Origin: Xiphydria camelus
Taxonomy: Eukaryota; Arthropoda; Insecta; Hymenoptera; Xiphydriidae
NCBI GenBank assembly: GCA_963678675.1
Contig: OY783199.1
Span: forward strand, 131,501-195,500
DNA: 64,000 nucleotides
Direction: 5' to 3'
Position 1 is the stretch's first letter, and every line of letters begins with the position of its first letter. The notes below the pieces were generated by a model. The model saw only the letters and a program-made list of their open reading frames with translations, was not told the origin of the DNA and did not search any database. Both the position numbers and the translations under genes were made by a program. Positions 20,241 through 30,962 of the stretch are shown here, one piece after another.

Positions 20241-22009
20241 CGGTGCCTACCTCTGCTGCCACGACCACCCCTTCTACCCGCCCGAGTGTGGTGAGTACCG
20301 ATTCGAGACGTTTCTCGTCTTATGGGGGAAAATGCCTCGAGATCCGCGACACGGGGGGAAAGTCAAGGGTGGCCTGACTGATTGCCCCCTTATTATATCG
20401 TGATTTCGATAATGGTCCGAGGCTGTTGAAGCATCCGGGGCTCCCGGAAGTTCTTCTATGGCTCGGATGTCTTTCGCTCTATTTGTTATAGCTCATTGTT
20501 TTTCATTCTTAACCGCTCGCAAAATTCTACTCCCCTGCTCGTATCTATATCTTCATTACTCTCTTATAACAACAAGGCCTCGCACGTGTCCTTGCTGTGA
20601 ATAATAGCGAATAATGCATCAGGTCGATGCATAAGTTCGAGGCCTCTCGCGCGCGCTTTTTGCATTGCTTTGATGGATTTTTTTTGCATTTCTCTAGTCA
20701 CGATAAGAATTTTAACTAGAAAAAAAAAACTCGCAATTATCTGCTGCCAATTATTTAATACTTTACCAGTACTCTAAGTATTTCAAGTATGTGGATTGAT
20801 CACAGGCGAAATACTAGGTACGCGCGCGCGTATTTTTACGTGGAAAGCATATACAAATTTAGGCTTGTGCTCATCGTAATTGATATTTACTGCAGTCCCC
20901 CCCCCCCGTATTTTTATTTATATAGTGTTTGTTATTTTACCATTTCGACAGTTTTTCTAGAATTTCCCTAACATTGAGAATAATTCAAAGTACATACACA
21001 ATTAAAAACCAGATTCGAAATTGCTTACTACCAATTACTACCATACAGCTGCGCATATTTGCTTTGCATTATTTTTTGTTGTACCGATATTTAACTAATA
21101 CTCTCGAAGTTTTTTCCAAGGAAAGTACTTAAAAATCCACGTAATTTAACCCAACTGTCCTTCATGTCGCGCCATTATTTCCCATGTCTCATTGTTCGAC
21201 ATCAACCCTAATCGCTTTCTGAATTGTATTTCCTCACGGATCTAGTTTGTCATAATTTCCTGCCTGTTCATAATCAAAGACCGAGAGGAAATCTTGGTTC
21301 ACGGGACAATGACCCGTATTCACATCCTACTTCTAGCACTCTAAAAGTGTCTTACAGATTCTCGATTATATCGCAATTAAGGTCGGTGACGATTAATAGC
21401 GTACGATCGAGAAACACGATGGTACTTTTAGCGCTAAGAGCAGGATGCGAGTGCAAACCATAAATTTTTTTCCGAGAAAGTGCTTGAACATTTCCTCCGT
21501 CCGCTGCACAAAAATTGCTATTTACGAAGGAAAAGTTTCCCTCCATTTAACGAAGATTTAATCCAGTCAAGTGAAGTGAATGTGACGCATCACTAAAGCT
21601 TTAGTTCCCTCAAAGAAACCTTCTTCTCACTGGAGTACAATAAGGTATTTACTACTTCATCTACCTTTATTGCTCGAGATGAAATACTTTATTTCCGTAC
21701 CACACTCAAGATGAGATTCGTTATTATCCTGTCTCTCACTGTCTATAGACCATCTCCTGCCTCATCAGTAAGCTAAATCCTCCGACCTCTCGCACGCTTA
21801 CTCGCATAAATCTCACTTCTTCCTTGCTCTCATCGCGATTGCCTTCCATTTTGCTCGCGAATTACTCGTAAAAGCAGAGACGAATCGGCCAAAATCACTC
21901 GCAATCGGACACGGTAATTCGCGAATACGCGCCACGATGATCTATCGAGTAAGGAGTGCCGATGAGGTCGTGAAAAAAAAAAAAAAAAAAAAAACGCAGA
22001 ATCTTTCAG
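20241..22009 (+). other. RanBPM 3' flank, possibly a 3' UTR intron
   Basis: A donor-like GTGAGT at 20291 and an acceptor-like TTTCAG at 22004-22009 could bound an intron. No conserved coding sequence is seen between them. Contains a poly-C tract at 20897-20907 and a poly-A tract at 21974-21994. Confidence 0.4.
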
Positions 22010-22200
22010 GATGCGGAGACGGAACGTGGAGCAGATGATTCTGTTGACGCAGCAACATCGCGACGTCGCGTGCCTCTTCAGCTAGAGCGATCCGAACTTG
22101 CAATCGGTGGTACTCGGCTCGATCTCACACCAGAAACACGACGCAAGACGAACACTCAATTGTCAGACCTGCCAACCAAAATGATACTTGACGTTTTTTA
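22010..22200 (+). other. Possible alternative 3' exon of RanBPM
   Basis: After the acceptor, two frames stay open. One gives MRRRNVEQMILLTQQH and a stop at 22084. The other runs about 60 codons to a stop near 22200. Neither matches known RanBPM C-termini. It may be 3' UTR only; candidate polyadenylation signals (AATAAA near 22904) lie downstream. Confidence 0.25.
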
Positions 22201-25200
22201 GCTAAACTCCGAGGAATGGTCACTTTGGAAGACGCCGGTCTTACGAGCGTATAGCGGCTGTTCTAATTGCTGTCCCCCCGTTTTCAGGTAGCCGGCGAAA
22301 TCCTGGCATCGCGCGCGCGATCGCGTTTTTTGCCCCATTTTCTTTCCTTCTTTTTCTCAATTCGGTCGACTCGCGTCCCCCCGCGCTTCCACGCGCTCAT
22401 TGGTTGTGTCCGCAAAGCGATACCGGCCGTTAGTGTATCGGGAGATCGCACGGAAGCATTCGGGAATCAATTCCCGAAGATTTATCGATTTGAAATCGTC
22501 ATACGACCCTCCGTACCTTGAAAGATAAAAGATATCGTTACGTACAAAGAGTACAAATGTTCGACTTAAATTTATTCTTCTCTGTCCTCGCGCAAGTTGA
22601 ATTCAAATCGAATAGTTTTCTTTTCGAGAAAGAGAAAGGAAAATTTTCGATTTTTCCTTTCGTTACTTTACGAAAAATCCAAGATAAATAAGTGGACGCC
22701 TTAAAAATCGCACGATGAGAACCGTGCAGCGCACGTCGTTCGTGCGTCGGCAATTAATTTCGTTCGAAAACTACTTCGCTAAAATTCGAAACGAGCCAAT
22801 CCTCCAAACATTCGACAATTTCGGGGAAATAGCGCGAATGGCAAAAACTCGCTACGCCGTCGAATCATCGCGATTCTAATTTGTTAAAAAATTTCATTTT
22901 TTCAATAAACACGCTCGCTCATCACCCTTCCCTCGAGCCGACGATTTCGTCGGCGAGGGTCGCGTCTTCGCGGCGCCCTGGGGACGGGGGAACATTTTTT
23001 AGAGATGGACACGAGAGGTCTTACGTTTATATAAATAATTGCGAGAGAAAGAAACAAAAAAACAAAAACTTAACTAAGGAACGATCTTGTACTCTATACT
23101 AAGTAATTGTTTTTTATATGCGACATAGTATATTATTATATTATATATTATTAAAAAAAAGGAAGCAGAAGCGGAGGAGTAAGGAAGGAACGAAGGATGG
23201 AAATCGTATGCAGCTAAGCGTAAGCGTGCGTTTAAATACAATAATTTACTATATATACAAAAAACATAAATTAAAATAGGTTTACTCGAATTGAATGATT
23301 TTTAGTGTTATGTTTTATGTACTATAGATAGAGCTACGATATGGATACGAGCGAATACAATAATGACTTTGAAAAGAGGGTCTTGAAATCATTCATTTGC
23401 TGATCAATCGCGCGTCGCAACGCCTGCCGATTACGTCGAGGATGGGTCGCAGGATCCTTCGATTTGATGCGAAGCGAAACGGAGCGAGCTTCGATGCTCG
23501 TCCGAAGTCTTTGCGGCTCTTACCTAATCGCACGATTCTCGCCTGGAAGCGGGACCGAGATGCGGGGAGTCGCGTTTCTGTGATCGCCACCGTTATCGCT
23601 CGCGTTTTGATCATGTCCGAGAGTCCGCGACGAAGAGTCCGAAAGAACGATGAAAAGGAAAGGCATGACGCGAAAGCTCGTCGCATCGACGCATCTCGAG
23701 TATGTGTGCGCGTGTGCAAGTATCAATTTTCCCTCCCCTTTTCAGTCCCGTTTCCACTCATACAATTTCCCCCGACTCTCCTGTTCCTCGATTCCAGCAC
23801 AGCCCCGAAATAACGTCCACTTTCCCGTCGGTGAAGTATGTAATCATTTATAATGTTGTAACGCGCCTGCCCTAACGTGATTCTAATTTCTCTGTTTTCT
23901 ATTATTGCGTCTTACAGAAATATATATATGCATATTATTTGTTTAATATATACGTTTGTTTTTCCTTCATTTACCCTGCGAAGCTGAACCTCCATCCGAC
24001 TATGTCGAAATACGTTTCACGTAGTCTCCTCATCTCGGACAAAATTCTTAGCGGGTCAGCAGGCGCAGAACTTTGTCGAATTTCAGACCGCCGATTGATT
24101 GATCGGTGATCCAAAAAATCGAATACTCTACACCTGCTGCCGCGTTGAAGAATCGATTCCAACATTTTTCCATTTTCACGGACGAATCCCTGAGCTTACC
24201 AATTTTCCCGCAATTTTTTTTTTCTATGGTTCATCGCCAATCTATTTCACCCCCCCCCCCCCCCCCGTCCCTCAATTTCATCCCCGAGACAATTACCGAT
24301 GGAGCACTTAATCTTCTACGATATCAAAACGTGCCTACTTAACGTGATTTCAATTTCTTTACTTTCGATTAACACGTCTTACAAAAATATAGGCGTACCA
24401 TTCGTTTGATGCAAACTTTGCCCGCGTTATTTCTTCCAATGTCTCAACGACGTCCGATTCTTGACACGACGTGAGGATAAAAGTTCTGTGTCGTCGCTTT
24501 CTCGTTGCACAAACTACATTGCACTTTGGAAACGACGATGATACTAAGAAATCCTGTTATAAGAATTACCGCCACTTATAAACGGACGTGAATATCGGCT
24601 TTCATTTGTCCAGGTATAAGATCGGTTCCAAAATGTGTGAAGAAATGGGCGATGAATTGCGGTGTGCATACATGTTATAAGTCCTCGAACCGATTAAAAT
24701 GGTAGATTGTATTTAAAGTCAGTCAAGTAGGTCAGTTTAAAGTACGAATGTCATAATGTCGATTGTAAATCAAAGAGAGGCTCCCTCAAACGCGCACTCT
24801 CATTTCAAGCGAAAGTATCAGAAGTATCGCTGTTACATTTTTCACGATTTTAATGAGAAAGTGCGTGATGTGCTTATAGCAGAGCCCCTCAAATTATTAT
24901 CACCCTACTTGAATTGGCGAATTTGCAGCACATCAAAATGCCGTAAAATCCTGCTATCTATCTTCCGTCACGGTTAATTTATAATTAGATCTAAGCGTAA
25001 AACGAAAACCCATCGCAACGGCTTCTTTTCGCAATTGTGCGTAATTTCAGGGGCTCTCCGTACTTATCGCCTCCCTTACAACGTTGTAGGTATATTCATT
25101 CTAGTTTTCCGTTCGAGTACACGACGTTCCGACCGGATCATTCGTTTCGGATCTAAGCGGGTATATAAAGTCGTCGTTGTGATAGATAAGATTGATACTA

Positions 25201-25325
25201 CGTTTAAATCGGTATGAGGAGACGAAACTAATTGATAATTCGTTAGAGCGAACTGGCTGCTTTGAAATGAAGGATCGCGATTGCTTCGTTATTACGTTTT
25301 GGCTATGATAGAATGCGACGTGATA
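22201..25325. other. Intergenic DNA after RanBPM
   Basis: No gene is recognised. The first kilobase probably contains RanBPM 3' UTR. GC-rich patches near 22260-22460 and 23400-23700 produce ORFs in several overlapping frames with no family resemblance. A poly-C tract lies at 24250-24267. A diverged direct duplication of about 65 bp links 23861-23928 and 24329-24392 (shared AACGTGATT and CGTCTTACA). Confidence 0.6.
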
Positions 25326-25408
25326 CAGTAAAACCTCTCGATAAACCGCAACTAAGGGCTGTTAAATGATTCCTCGATTGTCCGATTTTCCAGCTTTTCT
25401 TACTCATT

Positions 25409-25575
25409 CAACCGTTATTATCTCCCAGTATATGTCGGGTTCGTGAACTTTAAGTTGAAATTCGTAAATGCTTTTTTAAAAACCGTTTCTCTCGGGCTAT
25501 AAAAAACTCTTATACCAGCACATGAGAAAAGTTCATAATCAAATCATGGGGATAATCGCAATTAAATTACGCTTC
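25409..25575. mobile_element. Harbinger-like MITE family H, copy 5 (diverged)
   Basis: Left CCGTTATTATCTCCCAGTAT and GTGAACTTT. Centre TGCTTTTTTAAAAACC facing TAAAAAACTCTTATACC. Right AAAAGTTCATAATC and GGGGATAATCGCAATTAAAT. Nested within the pogo/Tigger-like element. Confidence 0.5.
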
Positions 25576-25737
25576 GTTCTCTTTTACTTTCACCTAGGGG
25601 CGACTATCATAGTTATTTTCGATACGAGTGCGTGAAGCGCATGTTTTTAACGAGTGTGAAGTTTGCCGCACGAGCGAAGCAAGTGCGGCAATCACACGAG
25701 TTAAAACCGGCGCGAAACGCACGATTATCGAATTTGA

Positions 25738-26398
25738 TTTTTTGTCACCAAAGTGTCAAAACCGAGGTTGGAGCGTGGGCGCGGACGGGGTCCGGGGTGG
25801 CGGTACGGAGGGGGGTTGGGGGGGCGGAGCCCCCCCAAAAGAAAGATTATAAAACATATTTTTTAAAGAAAAGAAAGAAAAAAATAACACATTGAAAGTT
25901 AGAGTAAAATTATAAACTTTTATCAATATCAAAAAAAAATTAAATATGCATTTTTTCGACAATAAAAAAAAATCAAATTCATAGTTGGACACTGATAAGC
26001 AATAACGTGTCAACCAACACTGGTTCCATTTTTTAATAAAAACGGGATCCATTGTCACGAGTTTTTATCTATTTCACACTATAAAACTACAATTCACCGT
26101 TTTGTGGTTATGTGTACTGGCTTTCTGTCTCACCGTTTTGAGGTTATGTGTACCGGCTTTCTGTCAACTGTGTAGTCTCTCGGCGCATACGCAGTGTTGG
26201 ACATTCGGTTGGATTCACTGACTGCTAACTTCACAACTATTTCTCCAGTGCAGAAAAAAGTGTTCACGCACTGCGCAGGTACTTTCACGCACTGCGCAGG
26301 TTGTTCACACACTGAGTAGCTTCAGTGCGTGAAACACGATTTCACAAGCGTCGAGGACGATCGAAAAACCGAGGTTTTTGACACTGGGTGACAAAAAG
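25738..26398. mobile_element. Inverted-repeat unit with 31-bp ends and a G-rich core
   Basis: TTTTTGTCACCAAAGTGTC followed by AAAACCGAGGTT at the left is inverted at the right (AACCGAGGTTTTTGACACTG, then GGTGACAAAAA). Inside are a strongly G-rich stretch at 25785-25835, a direct 35-bp duplication (26095-26129 and 26131-26165) and two copies of a CACGCACTGCGCAGGT motif (26265, 26285). A GCCGCAC..GTGCGGC hairpin lies just outside the left end at 25674-25701. Confidence 0.5.
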
Positions 26399-26405
26399 GA
26401 ACATA

Positions 26406-26668
26406 TGAGTCGCTTGGTTTCAAAATCGGCCAACTCCAAGTAAGCAAATTTGTCAGGACTTCAAAAAATATGTACCATAGAAATACAGGCATTATATAAT
26501 TAATGCGATTCTTGGTACATATACCTATAAGTATATTGCTTCGGAGCAACTAATCCATATTTGTATACAAAAAATTCTTGGAAGATTTTGCTGCATTATA
26601 ATTTTTTAAATGGAGATGGCCGATTTTATCAAATACGGAGGTGGCCGATTTTGAAACCAAACGACTCA
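26406..26668. mobile_element. MITE with about 33-bp ends and TA target site
   Basis: Ends TGAGTCGCTTGGTTTCAAAA and, inverted, TTTTGAAACCAAACGACTCA, continuing into ATCGGCCA-CTCC. Flanked by TA on each side (26404-26405 and 26669-26670). The pattern suits a non-autonomous Tc1/mariner-type element. No ORF. Confidence 0.65.
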
Positions 26669-27889
26669 TATAGAGAGATTGTACTGTACACGCGCGCGTG
26701 ACGAAGGCCTCTTATTTTACCAGACCGTGCTTTTACAGCTGCCTTAACGCGAACAATTTTAAGCTGCTCGATCTATCGATGGAAGCACTCTGCATCCATC
26801 ACGATCGATCCTAACGAATTACGAAAAGTCAACGAATTCAATCTAAAATGCTTCGTTCCGAACTTTCGCTTTCGCACGGTTCTATCGCGTGATTTTTCAA
26901 ATTCTTTCTTCGTCGCGAGAGTTTCTTCCTCTGTCACCTCCCATGAAAATATACTATTTTCCAGGCACGATTCTATATACACGTAGGAAGTGCCTGATTT
27001 CTCTTTACGTTTCCTTTTCTTCTTTTTTCTTCTTTCATACGCTCGCAATATATCGTTAGATTTTTGTAATAGCTCTTAAGCAGGCGTATAATGGTGTCGT
27101 GGTAAGTTCGTAAATTTATCAAAGGCTGTAGGTATATATATATATATATATACCTGCTATTTTGATATTGCTATAGTATATATATATATATATATATACT
27201 ATATATAAATATAGTCGAAGTGTGTGATTTGAGCAAAAGTACTTTTTTATAATCACAGCTTGTGTGCCACGGAGCGATTTTTCGAATCATAAATGTTGCG
27301 TAGATATACGTTACTTCGACGTGTTCGTCGGGCATTCGGTGCGTCTGAGATTGCGTGCGTCTCCACGTTTTCGGATATTGCGATGAGAGACAAAAATATT
27401 CCGTCGACGCCGTCGAAGGGGAGGGCGTTTGAAACGCGAAGCACCCACCGCGCATAACTCTCGTATGCGAACTTTTACCTTAAAAAACGTTTACTCTTAC
27501 CGTATTTCGATATTTAAAGGGAATGTTTGGTCGTTGTCCTTGTGCGTGTCGTACGAATCGTATTAAATTCTAATATCTATTGCATTTCGGTGATATTTTC
27601 GATATACCGCGCGGCACTAAGCAAATTGCCAATTTGCAATCACTCAAATCTCTCGGTATTCGTCAGTTTACGATATTTCAACTTCCACTCGGAAAGAAAA
27701 ACCTCGCGAAATCCTCATTAACTGAACAAAAATTGTATCCACTGATTAGATCATTTTTCCGATGATAGATATGTTTAATCGTAGCCCATTACTTGACCAA
27801 GATCGTACAGCGAATTTTACTCAGGAATTAACGGAGTGGAATTGTTTGGGCTCGGGTCCAAAACTACGGTTTATCGAGAGGTTCGACTG

Positions 27890-29589
27890 TATTTGTTGCT
27901 CGCAAAATATAATTAAAGTTAGAGATTAACGTTTTATGGATCGCTTCGTAAAGAGCGTCCAAAAATAATTTATTCGATCGCTCCAGTCGTCGCGACTAAA
28001 CGAACGACGTCCATCTTTATAGCGACGTTGATCGGTTTGTGGTAATTAGCGTAGAACGAGGATACGCGGTTTTATTGAGACAAATTATTTTTATACTTAC
28101 TCAGTAGAAGCCATTTCTGAGGATGAGACGACACGCCGTGTCCACCGAATGCCTGCCGCTTAGATATTAGTATCGTGACTGTGTGTGTCAGTTTGGTGAT
28201 ATCCACGTAGAATGGTCCCAAAGTTGTGCGATCGACAAGTTTCACGGAGGATCTTTATTGACCTCTGGTTATCATTGCCCGCCTTGGTAGCCAGGAGACA
28301 ACGAAGAGAGAGAGAGAGAGAGTCACGATTTTTCCTACTCTCGATTTGTTGCAGATTGTATAATTAAATACCTCATAGATGCGAATGTGACTGTACGAAG
28401 ATACGAACATTTTCTGGCTCTCGCAAAAGATTTATTTTCTCGATCAGCGAGATTTTCTAGATTTACATCGTCGACTTCTTATGAAGAACTTTTGGATCAA
28501 TCTATCATCGAGATAACGATGCATTTAGCGTTACAGACATTTTTTTTAAATATTCGAATGTGTAATATGTGATAGAAAATCATGTGTAAATACATAATAA
28601 GGTGTATCACGATTTCACCGATAACGGCAACACGATATTTTCAATAACACGCAGTTGTGACATTGATTCATGTTATTATATATACGATATAATGCGGTCT
28701 ACGGAGGAAAATATACCTTGATTAATATCAATCTTTGCAGTTCGACGCGTACAAGTTAGCAGTTTTAGAATTATCCTATTCTTCTTCCATCCCATGTGTT
28801 TAACAAAGATCTGTAGGATGTAGAGTCCGATCTTCTGCGATGTCACTTCTTTCAGGACCTTGCTTTTTGGATGTTTTTAAGCAGCTGAACGTCCCGAAGC
28901 TATGACGTCGTAGGAAATCGGATTATTTAGCAATTTCGCGGGGATTTTTAGTGATTTGATAATATAGTTCTTGATCTATGTTGATTTTTAATGGTGTACG
29001 AGTTGCAGAAGTGCATTAATTAACATCGTCTCGATTAGGTAAGTAAAGTTAAAATTCTAGAAACGAAATGATTAATGCGAAATGATTGATTTTCATTATT
29101 TTTTTTTGTATTAAGCGAAGCTTTTTTTCTCATTATTTTGAATTTCAGAAACCTACTTTTAATGCTGTCGAAGAGTATTGCCGTATAGTCAAGATTGCAA
29201 GTCAAAGAAGAATGTGGAAACATTTATCATGTAGATTTTTCGTTCTATTGCAATAAACGCGCGGATGAAACTAGCGTCCGTCATTATTTTTTGAATACCA
29301 GCAGAAACAGCACAATAATCTTTTCATGGCATTTATTTATCACTTTTCTTTTTTGAAGTAACATTTAGGTTTAATGCAAATATACGTTCACGTAGAGCGC
29401 TGCAATTTAGCTCTGGATTTGCAGTCGCGGAACACTGCAACTGCTACAGTTGTAAAAATTCAACAATAATGTTCTCATTCCCCTCAAAAACCTAATGAAC
29501 TGATATCCCGATATCTCATATCAAAACCGTACATTTTTTAACAAACTTCCAAAAGTATCATCTCGGCCCGCTGGATATTCAAACTTTCG
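27890..29589. other. Intergenic DNA upstream of the Galpha-o gene
   Basis: AT-rich. No coding exon or RNA gene is recognised. Short (GA)n run at about 28303-28321. Confidence 0.6.
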
Positions 29590-30389
29590 AAATCTTTCAA
29601 ATTTGCGGCAACATCCCGCTGCGATCAAAGCCGCGCTTCCTTACCGACCGAGAGAAACTCCAGTCGCTGTTTCTCATTCGAGCATCCCGCGTCGCCGCCA
29701 AGTTCACGCGTCGCCCGCAAGATGGCGGATCCGGCTCGAGGCGCATTTTCGAGGGAGTCGGGTGTCCGCTCAGACCGGGCGGGGATCGATCGACGCCGGT
29801 CGGCGCGACGGCGGCGTCGGGCGGGGCGAGAGGGCGCCGTCGTCGTCGGTCCGCCAGTACGCGTCCAGCTTGCCGCTGTCAAAAGTCCTTTCGATCCGTT
29901 TCGCGAATTTTGCCGCAGCTGGGGGAAAGGCTGGCCCGGGAGCAGCCAGATTTCCGATCGGATTGACTCGGGCGTGCGGTACGTTGCCCTGTGCCCATCG
30001 TGAGTGTCGCCGGATCATCGCGAAAGCCGGTTATTTCGAGACGAAGTGATAGCGCGCTGTGCTCTCTCCCTCGCGCAGGGACCCCCGTAGCTTCGGTAGA
30101 GCGGAGACCGTGGGGCTGTGCCGGTCCCCACCTGCAGGCCAGGTTCCGCTCCGTATTATCGATCAAATAGGTATCGAGAAAAGTGCCGGGAAGTGAACGT
30201 GCATCGCCGTCCGGATATATAATACGCGCGATATACGGGCCGAGCTGCTCGCGCCGCGGAGACGGGAATTCACGTCGATTCGCCGGAGATAATTGCGAAG
30301 CATACGTGTATGTCTGCGCCCGGAGACACGGCGAACTACCCTGACACCTAGCAGACGGCGTAACGAGTGCGCGGGGGGTAGTTTCAAAT
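29590..30389 (+). promoter_or_regulatory. CpG-rich probable promoter and non-coding first exon of Galpha-o
   Basis: An abrupt GC- and CpG-rich block lies between AT-rich flanks. It ends in an excellent donor (CAAAT|GTAAGT, intron from 30390). Downstream, a strong acceptor (CTCTCTTCTGCTTCCAG, ending 35488) precedes the 5' UTR attached to the Galpha-o start codon. I infer that 30389 joins 35489. A TATA-like ATATATAATA lies at 30214-30223. Several GC-rich ORFs overlap here in different frames and do not resemble proteins. The transcription start is not determined. Confidence 0.4.
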
Positions 30390-30899
30390 GTAAGTCTACA
30401 TCCTTATCCGCGTTCGCTTTCTCCCTTCTCTCCTTTCTTCTCGCGCTAGGAAACTGCGCAAACCGCTATACCATACGCGGACATCGTTTCGGCGCGAGCC
30501 TTTTCGAGTATCTCCCAGCGCGCGGGATCCATCGCCCAGGCGCGCGCGTACGAAAGTATATCTTGAGAAATAAGAGGCGCCGATCGAACGTCGCGAAATA
30601 AAACGCAAACGAATGATCAGCGGGGGTTTCTTCGACTTCCTTCCCACGCGCGTAGCGAAGGGCGGTCTACCATCGCGATACACGGCGAAACGCGAATTCG
30701 TACGCTCTCTCGTGTTTCTCCTCCCCTGGTGCGCGTATGGTCGCTCTGCGCGCTACGTCGAATTCGACGAGATAATCGCAGTGCGTACATGGTCAGGAAA
30801 CGAGTTCGCGAACCGTACAGCGGGGAAGGGCTCTGCGTGCGACATTTCCCCTGTGTGTACGCTGCCGGGAATTTCCGTCCTCTTTAGTCACGGATTTCT

Positions 30900-30900
30900 C

Positions 30901-30960
<60 letters not shown>
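30900..30960. repeat. (CT)n microsatellite
   Basis: Nearly pure CT repeat with a few TTTC interruptions at its left end. Confidence 0.95.

Positions 30961-30962
<2 letters not shown>

Larger units (their letters stand above)
25326..27889. mobile_element. Degraded pogo/Tigger-like element with nested insertions
   Basis: The left end, CAGTAAAACCTCTCGATAAAC, is the inverted copy of the right end, CAGTCGAACCTCTCGATAAAC on the minus strand. Each is flanked by TA (25324-25325 and 27890-27891). CAGT..AACCTC termini and TA duplications are typical of pogo/Tigger DNA transposons. No transposase frame survives. Three later insertions appear to be nested inside: a family H MITE, a 25738-26398 inverted-repeat unit and a 26406-26668 MITE. 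Confidence 0.55.
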
